From NCBI GenBank assembly GCA_020284085.1, contig JACEVL010000160.1:1064001-1128000 (forward strand): a stretch of 64,000 nt of DNA, read 5' to 3'. The position numbers and the translations under genes were made by a program. Positions 33,940 through 46,099 of this stretch are shown here, piece after piece; position 1 is the first letter of the stretch, and each line of letters opens with the position of its first letter. The notes beneath the pieces were generated by a model that did no database searches, had not been told where the DNA came from, and saw only the letters and a list, made by a program, of their open reading frames with translations. This DNA is from Aporrectodea caliginosa (taxonomy: Eukaryota > Annelida > Clitellata > Crassiclitellata > Lumbricidae).

Positions 33940-35835
33940 CTTGGTATCAGGCCAATAACCCCCTGGCCAATAACCCCCTGGCCATTTACCTCTGAGGAAA
34001 ATTACCCCCTGCCAATAACCCCAGTGGCCAATAACCCCTCAGGGAAATAATCCTCGAGTCAAAAAAACCCAACCAATTACCCCCACCCCCTATAATCTAT
34101 GTACAATATACACTCTCTGGTCATTTTTGTACCTGGTGCACATTTCAGTCAACGTTTAGTGTCACACAGATCCAGACTATGCTGTTGACAGGCAGCTGAG
34201 TCCAAACAATTTTAGTACTATATATTAGACATTTTATACGTTAAACAAATTATTAGCAAGTTCATAAAGCACAGAAATCAGAATTAAGCTAACAAAGGCA
34301 AATTTTATGACAAGATTATGAAAAGTGAAATAATTCCTCTATACCTAATTACCACTTGGCTTTAGTGTCATATGGATGCCATATCAGTATGTGATTTGTG
34401 CACTCCTAATTAATAACAGAAATACCAAATAGTCATCAATTAATTAACCCTTTCAGTCCTACCCATTACAAAATTAAAATCCCGGATGAAATTGAACGAA
34501 AAAACAATTTTTCTATCTTTCATAGTTATGATTAAAAAATCAAGTGTAATTGCTAAGTAAAGTAAACGAAATTAAACGAGCACTTCAAAGCTATTTTTTT
34601 GGAGAAATGTGCAAAGAATTTTGTATTATTATGAACAATTCCATTAAATTTGTGATTAAAAAATAAGTTTTTATCATTGTCAGCAAGTTTACTATTTGTC
34701 AGACAGTTCAAAGTTACAACGGAAACCCTTTTCAAATGTCACTAAAGTAACCTTCTGGAATGTCCAAAAAAATCACTCCCAATAATTATAGTGCAATTGA
34801 GTATGCCACAGTTTGAAACATGGAACTGAACAAAGTCCAGGTTTGCTTGGACATGAAGACAAATGATTTTGACATCTCTTCTAACACTTTTCTTGGAACA
34901 CACACGACTTCTCTTATGTGACATGGTTTCGGATGTTTATGTAATTTTCTAATAAAATTATTATTTCTAAACACATTGAGTTTTACACAGACAAGAAATA
35001 AACACACAGTTTCAGAATACACATATTTTCATACATAATAGTAGGTTATCATCGGCTGGCTTGGTTCACGACTATAGTGCGCCACCTTGCGGAGATTATA
35101 GATGTAAACTCACGCGCTATTAGGCCTATCTCACATATAATATTCCCAGTACTTGCTATTGAAAAATCGAAAGACTAACGTTATAACAGAGTCCATGTTA
35201 TGCCGCCGGATTAATCCGGCGTGCAAGGGATTATAATTATTTTTGGTCGCCAGATATATCCAGCGGTCATGGGAGCGAAAGGGTTAAGCACCCTAGGTAG
35301 TCAGTTTGAATAAGCAGATCATATCAATTAGGGCAACAATTATTTTAGGTTAGGTAGCCTATGGAAGCCTGAGGGTTACCCATTAGAGACGTTTGCTTGT
35401 TAGCAATCTTCCGAGTAGATACAGTACTTGGTACTGAACTTAGTTATAAAATTGTCATTGGTTTGACAATGATTTGTTTAAGAGCAGGAAGTCTTATTAG
35501 TATACTTTTGTGTAACTGCTCCAAGACCAAATGTCTGTAAGTTACTAATTACAATTACAGTTACTAGAGATGACAGGTTCATGACTTCAAGGCTGCTCAA
35601 TACATCATGCATTGCAATTTTATTTCTAATTACATTTTAGTATGATCAGCATAGCAACAAATAGAAAATAAGTTGACAAGGAATAAAACAGTTTACTTTA
35701 ACATGCTTTACTTAAGTTTGGGTAGTTATTGACCAGTCGCTTTTGACTCAGGGATATTTTCCTCTGGAGTTATTGGTCACGGGGGTTATTGGCCACAGGG
35801 GTAATTTTCATAGGGGGTTAATGGCCAGGGACAAG
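33940..35835. mobile_element. foldback element with GGCCAATAACCCC-word arms
   Basis: The left arm, 33940-34084, carries GGCCAATAACCCC four times. The right arm, 35728-35835, carries the inverted words (GGGGTTATTGGCC), and TGACTCAGGGATATTTTCCT pairs with the left arm. It lies between the CXorf38-like and CAMTA-like genes. Target duplication not resolved. Confidence 0.75.
34448..35283. mobile_element. piggyBac-like element, TTAA target
   Basis: Ends CCCTTTC and GAAAGGG are flanked by TTAA on both sides (34444-34447 and 35284-35287), the hallmark of piggyBac insertions. The 836-bp interior has no clear transposase and sits inside the GGCCAATAACCCC foldback. Confidence 0.72.
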
Positions 35836-36009
35836 ATTGTCATGCTTAATACTTTGCTGACTTGGGAGTCAATGGGTTGTATGGCATATATATATATATA
35901 CACTCCTGCTCCACCACACGACCACCATCAGCACTGATTGCCTCCGTAGCACCATGCTGTCTCCTCGGCTTGACCTCCCCAGATGGTACCGAAACGAACA
36001 GAGGAGTTT

Positions 36010-36122
36010 TGGCTATTGCGGACTTGATTTGATATAGCGCCGGTGAATAACCTGGTCTCCCTGACGTGGCTTTTGTGGGCGCTGAGAAATTTTCGAAGAT
36101 TTACATTACATTACATTACATA
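36010..36122 (+). mobile_element. SINE-like repeat with ATTAC tail
   Basis: TTGATATAGCGCCGG, GGTCTCCCTGACGTGGCTTT and GGGCGCTGAGAAATTTTCG are followed by four ATTAC units. It is the intact reference for the split copy at 16.5 kb. Confidence 0.7.
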
Positions 36123-36299
36123 TTTTAGTCATAGACTACTTAAATTGCAGGACTGTAGCCACTCATGCTCGGGTCTTGGAACTTGTGTCCATTCTCAATT
36201 TACGCATTTTTTAAAACAAAAAATGAAGGAAGAGTAAGATTTGCATGAACTTTCTTTCGTTCTGTTTGTCTCGATGAGAACTATATCTGGGGAAAATAT

Positions 36300-37550
36300 C
36301 GACACTAAATTCTGGATCATTCAAGGTAATTTCAAGGTGAGAAAAAATTTAATCTAGCAATAATCAGAGAAAAATGGTCAGCTCTCAGCCAATAATTCTT
36401 GAAATCAGCTAATTCTTTATTGTGTTTCTCTTCTTGATCAGGGCTACCTGGGATAAGAAACAAGGCATTTAAATATAAGGCAAACCAAGGTCATTTTAAG
36501 GTCAAAAAGGTCAATTTCAGAGGAAAATCGGAGGAAATAGCCGTAGCTCAGACAAATATTGTTATATTTTAATAATTCTTTTACCTGTGTGCAAAAACCA
36601 ATAAGGGCTACCTTATCTAAGAACTATGACAAAAGATTTAACACATTCCGATGCTATTTCAAGGTCAAAAGGTCAAAATCAAGGAAACAAGGCCATAACT
36701 CAGCCGAATTTTGTTCTATTTGGATGATGAAATGATTGAATGATGAATCTTTCACTTATTTGCTGTGGCGAGGGGAAAGGAAGCAGCATTTGACAGCAGA
36801 TGTGCTACTGCTGCCAGAAACAACAGTGACGCAGTTTTGTGTCACCAGTATCAGAAATCACAGGGACATAATAATGACTATCAAACTCCAGGTACAACCG
36901 ACTGACATTGCCATAATGCAGATGCATATGAGAATATGTCCCTTTTAACACATCTAGACCTGATACACGTGCAATAAAGTCTGGCTGTTACTCCATCATG
37001 ACAGAAAGGAATCAATCAATTTTTCCTAATAAAAATCACCTGATTCAATAACCATATAATTTCTTCATAATAAGAGTCATTTACAAGTTTTACATAAGTA
37101 CAGTCAGTATTGAATGGTGTAATAATGAATCATAAATTTTTCCCAACCATTGGCTTCTATACACTACTAACAAATTATATACTACCAGGTAAGTATATAC
37201 TATATACAAAAAGGCAATGACATTGTTGACCTGAATATCACTAGTGCAGTGCAAACGGCAGTTCATTCTAGAGAATTCCAAAAGCCACTCCTATTTCAGT
37301 GCTTTCACAAATAATTCCATGAGGTTCCACTGTAATAACATTCATTGGCACTGATTATCCCAAATAATTCATCTCCACTCCTACGTATTCCCTCTCGGTT
37401 GAGTCGCTCTAGACTGATCTACCACTTGGCCAGGCCTGATACTAGGCGAAGTAGAGGAAAATTAAAGCACGCTTTGCAAAAAGCACATCGCATCTCAGAC
37501 ACTAAACTTTGTTACTCTGCCAGATAAACAATCCAACCAACTCCACATGC
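36300..37550. other. no gene; AGGTCA-rich stretch at 36320-36680
   Basis: AGGTCA half sites occur as direct repeats at 36488/36499 (spacer 5), 36499/36508 (spacer 3) and 36662/36670 (spacer 2). The rest is unremarkable. It is the 3' flank of the CAMTA-like gene. Confidence 0.5.
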
Positions 37551-37556
37551 ATTCTG

Positions 37557-40500
37557 TCACTCATCTGGTAGGCAGTCCAAGGCTACCCAGTCAGTATTCC
37601 TCATGCCACGGTTCACCTCTGTAAAGATAAAAATCATCATGAGAATCCACCATTCACAAACATCCATGCACTCTGAATGAGTAAGTGACGATGCACTGAA
37701 GAAAAGACTTAGGCTACTGAAATAACACGACTCTATTGGAAGATCCTACCTTTGACAATCGACTTGTTGCTTTCACCGCAGTCTTTTGCCTCATTGCAAC
37801 TGATGTACTTGAAGCTCCGTGGCATTGATACGAGTAGACCGTCACACGCCACACAGAGACAAACATCACCTGGAGCGTGTGCTGTGTTTAACATAACAAC
37901 AACACCACATAACATGATGTATAATAGATCTACCGTAACAACCTCCACACAACATGATGCAGCATATTGAACTTATTCTATTTGCACTTTTGCCAAAAGA
38001 TACTTCACCTCCATCACCATGCTTTCGAGAGCATCGTTATTGTCGATTGTCGTCATCCTCATCATCTTTGTCCATTGATATATAACCCAACATTAGAACA
38101 GCTGTGTAGAACGGCATATGGAAAACTCTTAACTACTGCTGCCGTGGCAAACCCGGGCCATGTTCTGAACCCGCTCCTCCCTCCTGTAAGGAAACTCCCC
38201 TATTCCTTGAGTCCCAGACTGCATGACCGAATTGTCCCACAGGCAGACAATTTAATGAGGAAAACCGTTTGAACAAGAATGCTTTATAATGCTGTTTATG
38301 GGAGACGTATCTGCATTCATTTTTCCAACCCTCCCCTTCATCCAGGCTTAGGACCTGTTTGGGTGCCTCAAGGCGAGTTTACTACTCGCACTGTCCAACA
38401 CTAATGTCTTCAGGTTTCTGTTGAGTGATACATCAGTTAATACTTCACAAACCTGAGAGCAAAATCTCACCAGGGACTCTCTTATTCAGTTGCTCACTCC
38501 ATCTCCATGATGAGTTCTTCAGTTTTAAAAGAATGTGCAGGACATTACAGTCACCAGTAGAGATTTGATTCCTAACAGAGTTTCCTTGGCATGCATCCAA
38601 ATAAAATGTTCAAGATGTACACGAGAGAATTAATTACGTGTGCACAAGTTGTCACATGAGGTTAGCTAACTGCTTAATTCATGTTAAATTTACTTAATTC
38701 CTAAATCACGACTTGCACTTTGGTGCATAAACGTCACACTCACAGGATGCAGTGGTGAAAGATTGGAATTGTATCTTACCAGGTGCATAGCATCGAAGAA
38801 CGCCATCCTGAACGAGGGATGCCTGCACACTGAGGTCATCAAACATCAGAGAATATGATGACGATCGCTGGTTCCATGGTCCAATCACTAAAACTTTCGT
38901 TTCGCCCTACACAATGCAGAGATGCAAAGCAATATTATAAAGACTGTTCGGCTGCAACATGCAGAACAAAAGAACAATACAATACTTTTGTATATGCTAA
39001 TGCCCTACTTCCAAAGTTCAGAAATGCTCATATTCAGAATTGCACAAATGATCATATAACCGAACAACATTGTGTGTACTGCACAACTATAAGTGAAGGA
39101 CTAGTTCAAGGGTTTTACACAGTCACCACCTGAGTGGAGGCTTGAACCCGTGCTCTGCATCTTACAGGCCAGGCACTCTAACCAACTTGCTATCGTGCCA
39201 CACAAGAATGAATAAAAATTGAAGACCAGTACCTGAGACTAACCCCGACAAACAGCCAAGAGTACGAACTATGATGTATTTTTAAGACCACGACTGACAA
39301 AAGGACAGAAATAGTCACTGCTGCATAAATTCTCTCATATAACTCACTTCAGCGAAGGACCATTCTGGGCTGTAGTCGGTTATTTCAAGAGGTCCGTCTC
39401 CGCTGCTTTCTAAACCACTGAGCTGGTTATCATTTGTCAGGACTGTCTCATTCAGCTCCATATCCACGATAGTCTTTAGAATTTCATCACCAGACAGGAC
39501 TTGCTGCGTCCCCGAGATGCATGACACAGACACAGTGGCATGCTGACACAGACTGGACATGGCATTTGCGCTGGAAACATCTGGTAATGAAGATGTATTC
39601 AACAGATCAACATAACTGTCACTGTCAATGTCCAGTACATCCTCAAAATCGTCCATCTTCAGAACATTTCTATGCATAGTCTGTACGTTAACCATCTCTT
39701 TCTCGTTCCCTCTGACATATGAGCTATGGGGGAACTCTGTAATTGCATTCTGGAGCTGGCTATCCTTGGCCTCTGTCAGGGCTCCTGCAACAAGGAAACA
39801 GAAGATGCAAAAAATGTATTATCACCACCATCATCACCATTATTAGTGTAACCAAAGCCCACAAACTCCGCATTACAAAGCGAGCGTGCTACCCAATTGC
39901 CTACCATGTCCCAGCAATGCTGCATCTCTGCACAGGTTTAAGCGATCCATTAACAATTTGTGTAATCTAATCTAATGGCTTCTTTCGTACTGTCATAATG
40001 CCAATTCATAACTCACCTCAACCAGAGCACAAGCCCAACATTTCATAGCCACAAAAACCACCAAAATAAGTCTTGTGAGATCTAATCATGGATATCGAAT
40101 ACTCCTTGCTCTTCTTTGTATTCTAAGTGCTCTGCCAATGTTTAAAATTCCTCTCAGCTCCAGTGTTCCACTGTCTGAGGAGATATGCTGGTACAGACTG
40201 GAACCATAATTAATGACAGCTGGACTTGGTCTGTTCTAACTGCATCAACATCGTCAGTACTGACGAGGTTGTCATACGAAGCTTTATACAATACTTACTG
40301 CATAAAGCTTTATATCATAACCACCTCAACACTTCAATTAACATTCTACAGTGTTCCAAAGAATTGCAATAGCAAATGCAGCATAGACTGCAATCATATT
40401 CAGTGGCTGAAGATAGCCTATTGACCAATAATGTACAGTTCTGTACTCTTCACTTCCAGTCACATAGGCCATATTCAGAGAGCAGAATTTGCAGAGCATG

Positions 40501-42909
40501 AATGCCTTGTTGTAAAAGATGCAGTCAGCAACTCTGTTGTTTGCTCACCTTTAAACTCACCTGAGTTCAACTTCTCTCTTCCAACTTCAGAATAGCTGGT
40601 CTGGTATTGTGCCAACTTTGCTCTCTTGGTAACTGGTTCTTCACTGGCATCATCTTCGACCTACAAATATTTCAAACAACTAATACCACTTGAGACAATG
40701 TAATAACAACAATCATATTAAATTTTTTTATTCAGGTTATCAATTTATATATAACTCCACTCCAATAATCAGAGGCACTCTCTGCACTAGCCAAATTGAT
40801 AACATGAAATGCAGAAACATCATCAGTAAGCAAAACAGTCAACAGAAAACTGGGTCAACACTCTAATCCAATGAAGACACAAACCATCTCGCTGGGCTTA
40901 TGCCATGTACATTTGGAGACAAAGCAAGCAAGTCGAGATTGCCTGATTGGAATCAACAACTTTGTCACCCACAACCTGGCTGTACTTGTCTATGGAGAGC
41001 CAAGCATCGCTGACCACTTACTATGTGAACTCTGTTGGCACATTCTGCTGTTACTAGCTGCGTCAGATACATGCTATTATGCAGTATCACAGTGACTCTC
41101 ATTCACTAGTTAATTTTGAAGTGCTTTGAGTACTGCACCTCCCATTCTTGAAGGGCCTGCCAAAGCTCAGTACCTGTTCTCAACTGCACCACCAAGCTAT
41201 TAGCCAATCTGTCAAAGCTCACTCATATAACGAGTTATAAGTGACACATCCACACTCTTGAGGCAGACCTCACTGGCCAGTAACACACTGGCAAACATCA
41301 GGGATCTCAGAGTTCCAGTCATAAGCCAACCAGGTCAATGATTGTTACACTCTGCTGCTTATGGAGATACACAGGTACTGCTCTTCCGCACTTGAATCTC
41401 GAAGACACAGTTCATCTGGCTTGGCGCACCACCGCACCATTGACTACATGATAGTAATGACATCCCAGGCTGGGAACCACAACAAGTTGTCTGGGACCTT
41501 TTCTGCTTTTACCAACTACATCAACTCAGGGTCATTCAGCAGAAATTACTGCATGGTGCTGCTGTGATCTTCATTCATTCCTTCATGTGTGCCTGGACTA
41601 TTACAATACTCTGCTCATAGGCCTGCCAAATTTTAGAATTCATCAGCTTCATTCCATCTTTAACTGTGCTGCCCAGTTCACAGCCAACATGCCAAAATTC
41701 GTGCACATTTCAAACTCCATGCAAGTGACACTGGAATGGCTCCTGGTTGAGAATAGAATAGCTACCGGTTGAGAATACCGGTAGTATACATTTTGAGTTC
41801 CCCCTCTTTGGCCACGTATCAATTGTTGATTTTGACCCAGAATACACTGGTGCTGTTTGATCCTGTCAGGTCAAAAACACTGCACTTTGACTTGTTGGTG
41901 CCATGCATTGTACATCGAATCGGACACATCGTTCCATTGTTAGCCTTCAACCATCCTCATGGAATAGTCTTCCACTGGAAATATGAACTTTGATGCCAAA
42001 CAAATAAGTTAGGAGACATTTACACCTTATCTTATTATGCAGCTGTTTAGATCAGCTACACAACCATGTCTCCGTGCCTTTGTGAAATTGAGATTCATGA
42101 ACCACGCTCTACACATATCCAGATACATACATATATAATACAAAGTTCTGTATTTCATATTGCACTCCTTCCAAAATTCAGAAGTACACACAACCATATG
42201 ATGGAGCATTGATGGTGCTGAGCAATAAAAGTGAGTTAACAACTTGCTCAAAGTCTATACACAGTAACTGCATCATGTGAGGCACGAACCTGTACTCTCC
42301 GCATTAGAGGTCGAATGCTCTAACCAATGGGCCACCCTGCCACATATAATTATACACACATACAAAGGAGACCATTTTATATGCGGCTCGTTTCTGTGCG
42401 AAGCTAACAAGATAAATTATGCCAATTTCAAGCCATTCGGAGCTTAGCTGATCTCTCAGCCAAGGTGACAACAAGTGTGTATCTACACTGGAAGTTCAAC
42501 CCTGGCACTTCAAGCTGTGACACAATGTCTGAAAACAGTACCTATTATTGTGGCCAGAAACATAAACTGTCTGGTATTATTGTCTGGCATTTTCCTATAT
42601 TTCATGGCAAGCCTATAGAATCGGAGGCTGAAGGATATAGTGCATAAGTTTACCGGCGTTGTAAGGGTCGGCTAGGGTCAGGGTTAGGGTCGTCATTAGA
42701 AAACGTGGTATCATCCAGAGTTCGCGCGGGCATGCCCACAGATACTGTATAATCCTTCAGCCAATGATACTATAAGTTTGCCTATTTCATGACTGGCTAA
42801 AACAGATAGATTTGAACATGTGATACACAAAGAGGAGCTAAGAGCTCAATAGCATGGTCAAACTTGCTCTAACCTCATCCTTCACGTCCTTGCTGGCTGG
42901 TCCGCTCAT
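37557..42909 (-). CDS. CAMTA-like TIG-domain protein lacking CG-1, ankyrin and IQ parts, 297 aa
   Basis: Minus-strand coding exons: 42909-42874, 40660-40561, 39784-39348, 38906-38780, 37881-37750 and 37618-37557 (36+100+437+127+132+62 = 894 nt). Phases are 0,1,0,1,1, and TGA is at 37559-37557. Residues about 177-265 match the TIG/IPT domain of calmodulin-binding transcription activators: ITDYSPEWSFAEGETKVL, GPWNQRSSSYSLMFDDLSVQ, ASLVQDGVLRCYAPAH and VCLCVACDG. The N-terminus carries a basic KRAK patch (possible nuclear signal), and exon 3 an acidic stretch (MDDFEDVLDIDSDSYVDLL) like an activation region. Full CAMTAs begin with a CG-1 DNA-binding domain and continue into ankyrin and IQ repeats; none was found. 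This may be a stand-alone TIG paralogue or a truncated isoform. The last exon has a good acceptor and is short, so the C-terminus is the least certain part. Confidence 0.83.
38085..38330 (+). mobile_element. LINE 3' end fragment
   Basis: Plus translation ends NPLLPPVRKLPYSLSPRLHD and RIVPQADNLMRKTV. It closely matches the inverted fragment at 51479-51706, so these are two copies of one reverse-transcriptase tail. It lies in intron 4 of the CAMTA-like gene. Confidence 0.65.
39000..39205 (-). mobile_element. tRNA-derived SINE, family 2
   Basis: The minus strand starts GTGGCACGATAGCAAGTTGG with TTAGAGTGCC (A box), then GGGTTCAAGCC (B box). The body shares CTTCCAAAGTTCAGAA with copies at 22.6 and 42.2 kb. 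Intronic. Confidence 0.75.
41570..41780 (+). mobile_element. CR1/L2-like LINE fragment
   Basis: CLDYYNTLLIGLPNFRIHQL and HSIFNCAAQF match the LDYCN.LL.GLP ... Q..QN.AAR block of these reverse transcriptases. It is in intron 1 of the CAMTA-like gene. Confidence 0.7.
42160..42345 (-). mobile_element. tRNA-derived SINE, family 2
   Basis: The minus strand reads GTGGCAGGGTGGCCCATTGG, TTAGAGCATT (A box) and CAGGTTCGTGCC (B box), with the same body as the 22.6-kb copy (GATGGTGCTGAGCAAT). Intronic. Confidence 0.75.
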
Positions 42910-43799
42910 CTTTCAGGTGATTACGTAGCAATTTGAGATGTGACAGACGCCTGTCAGAGCAAAAACAAATCCAAAACAGGACCATAAAAATAACATTCAG
43001 CCATTAATTGCCAGGTAAATACTGAGCCAAACCACACTACATAATGCAATTTCAAATGTTTACAAACTAGACAACATTACCACGGTTGTGCAAAACTTCA
43101 CCAATTCGACCTTGTTGTGGTTTAATAAGCAAAGCATTGTTTTTTCTAAGAACTCTATTCCAGTTTCCTGATGTTTTTATTACCTTTTGTAGTTTCCAGT
43201 TCTTATAAAAATTTTATTTCAAACTTTGTAAGCAATCCTAACTATGACCAGTTTGGAAGCAATACACTGGCTTATCTAAGTTACCTTGAAACGAAACGAC
43301 GATTAGGTCACCACGATCCAAAGTAATTCCAAACTTCGCACTAAACGAAGGCCCACGTATTTAATTAGGAAATCTAATTAAATTGTTTGTACATATGCAT
43401 TTAATTTTTAGAGCAAACTATCAAACATGGAGGCGAACGCTGCCGTCTGCCCAAAGTATTAGTCCGAGGGGTGACTACATTTTCACTGTAAACCCTAGAC
43501 AAAATTGATGACAAGCTAAATATAACTTCTATGTAGGCTACATATTCCTTGTATAGATAATGAAAAACTAGATGCACAGTTCAAGATCAATAATTTGCAT
43601 CTGTTAGGAAACAAATTAGTAGAGAACTGTGTTGTTGGCGGTAGCGCACTAATAAATCACCGCTTTACGAATTATAAGCGGAATCGATGTCGTGTCCGCA
43701 TGCGCAGTGGGTCGGGTCACTTCATTCATAACATAACATAACGTAACAAGGGTTTTAAGTGGTTCAGAAGACGTTTAGTCTGTGTTCATTCTGATTCAT

Positions 43800-44230
43800 T
43801 CATTCATTCATTTCAGGAATTTATACAGCGCCACTTCCAGAAGCCTACTCAGAGGCGCTCCCAGTCCAACCACGGTGATACAAGTAGGGCCTAAGTCTTA
43901 AGGAGCCTGTAGAACGTAGGCTTAGATGAATTATTCCTAGGCAACAGCTAGGCGTATCTGAAATGGGAGACCATTCCAGATAGAAGGACCTACAACTGAG
44001 AAAGCACGACGCTGACAGGTTAATTGAGGTTCTAGCACGACGGACCAAAAGCTCCCCGCTAGAGGCAGAGCGAAGGATTCTGCGAGCCAGCACATCAGAT
44101 ACAGGACAGCAGAGCTCACGTAGATAGGCCGAGGTAGGCCTATAGCCAAGGAGGCAACGACAAACCAGCGTAGCGATTCTGTAGGCTACTCGACGCTCTG
44201 CGAGACAGAGAGCCAGCGTAAGGTGCCATG
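43800..44230 (-). mobile_element. CR1/L2-like LINE 3' end with ATTC tail
   Basis: Minus-strand VAYRIATLVCRCLLGYRPTS, AYLRELCCPVS, RRAFSVVGPSIWNGLPFQIR (after a frameshift) and GWTGSASE end at TATACAGCGCC and ATTC-type repeats. It lies upstream of the CAMTA-like gene. Confidence 0.8.
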
Positions 44231-44399
44231 CATGCAGTGGCGTCGCCAGAGCTTCAAGGTTGGGGGCAAGGTATAGGTGGACAGACAAATGAGCGTCCGA
44301 AGGACGATTGCTGAGGCGCGGAGCGCCGAGCAGAGAGGGGTTTGGGGAGGGGATGTGCCCCTCCCCTGAAAACTTTTGAATTTCCACACTGTAATGGTA

Positions 44400-45310
44400 G
44401 CATTTTAACCTGTCATCGGAACAAAATTGCTCTATTATTTCAGCGCTGATAGGAGCCAACTGTGACTCGTAGCTAAATGTAAAATGTTCGCGTTTCTATA
44501 GTGACCGTATAGGCGTATAATACGGCCTATATTAAGACTTAACTCACATAATTACATTGTCTTAGGCGTATATACGGCCTCGACTCTGCTCATTTGTCAA
44601 TGAATTGATCGGGTTACATCCTTCATCACTGCTCGCCCGTTCGAACTGGACGCCACACCATTTAAGGTCCCCGTGGAAGGACCGTGCTAGCCCGAGACTT
44701 AAGATCATAATTATATATATTCGTTTAATGTGTTAAACAACAGACATAACGCTTACAGTAGGTGTACATAGAAAAAACTACATCTAGATAATTATTATAG
44801 TATGAATTAATAATAGCTTAGTAAAGAGTTCAGGAATAACATACGAGAAATAAAATTTCGTGAGTCCTTGTCAGGAAGGTTAAAGTTATGTGGTCTGACC
44901 CTAAGAAAATACGGCGTAAAATGTTGGTTAGGAAATAGGCATCTGAGTGAATGATTCTCATTTAAGAGGACGGCCTTAAAAGAGTGAAGTGTCTGCTTTA
45001 TTAGCTAGAACATTTGTAGAAGGGAATCTGACGGAATAAAACCAGAGCGTATTATTAATCTGTTATTCAGACGTTCTATGCGGGATTTGTCCTTTTCGCT
45101 CGCCAGTCCCCACCAGGCGGGGAAGCATACATTGTTCTGGCTATGATGGTTGCGCGGGTGATCAGTTGTAGAGAATCTGCAGATGCACCATGGTTTTTGA
45201 GTGTTTGGGGATGTTGTTTAAAAAAATGATGTTGTTTGAACCGTGTATGAGTTTGACTGCAGACAATACTAGCAAACCCGACATTTGTTGAAATTGATAT
45301 AAAAACTAGC
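44400..45310. other. no recognisable gene
   Basis: AT-rich sequence. A lone hAT-like terminus starts at 44232 (CAGTGGCGTCGCCAGAG, then GGGTTTGGGGAGGGG), with no partner found. Confidence 0.45.
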
Positions 45311-46099
45311 AATACAGTACCTCGCCTGAGGTCCCGTTTGCAAAATGGTGTTGGGGAGTTTCTCACTTCCACTTAGTCAGTGGGTCCCTGGGCATGAAAA
45401 ATCACCGAGGTGCTTCTCTGCCATGACGCCACGAATGACGTAATCGCCAAATCCAATATGGCCGCCGTCGGCCATATTGGAAAATTCACCTTTCTTGTTT
45501 CTTACAGTATCTGCACGTGTAATACCTCTAATATTACTGATTTAGGTATGCAGAATTCATTTTTGATGTTGTTTTTGTCATTCGGGGTCAAAATCCAATA
45601 TGGCCGCCGTCGGCCATATTGGAAAATTCATGTTGCTTGTTTCTTACAGTATCTGCACGTGTAATACCTCTAATGTTACTGATTTTGGTATGTAGAATTC
45701 ATTTCTGATATTGTTTTCGTCATTTGGGGGTCAAAATCCAATATGGCTGCCAATATGGCCGCCAATATGGCCGCCGTCGGTCATATTAGAAAATTTATTT
45801 TGCTTGTTTTTTTACAGTATCTGCACATGTTATACGTCTAGTATTACTAATTTAGGTATGTAGAATTCATTTCTGATGCTGTTTTCAACATTCGGGGTCA
45901 TCTTTAGCTTGAAATGTCATGGTCAAGGACATTTTGTTATATCAATGATTTGGATTATAACTTCACCGAATGTAGCAGTAGAAACATGTGTAATATCTGC
46001 AATTCAACAAATTAAGTCAAGCTAATTATGTCAGCTAATTATGACATCTTAAATTCGATACTGATATTGTATAATGCTATTTGTCAATACATCAGTTAA

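Noticed and set aside
22700..42345. tRNA gene calls at the A/B box heads
   Set aside because: They lead into shared non-tRNA bodies and recur in several copies, so SINEs fit better than functional tRNA genes.
42660..42700. Telomere-like GGGTTAGGGTC
   Set aside because: Only one true TTAGGG unit in a G-rich stretch; not an interstitial telomere array.
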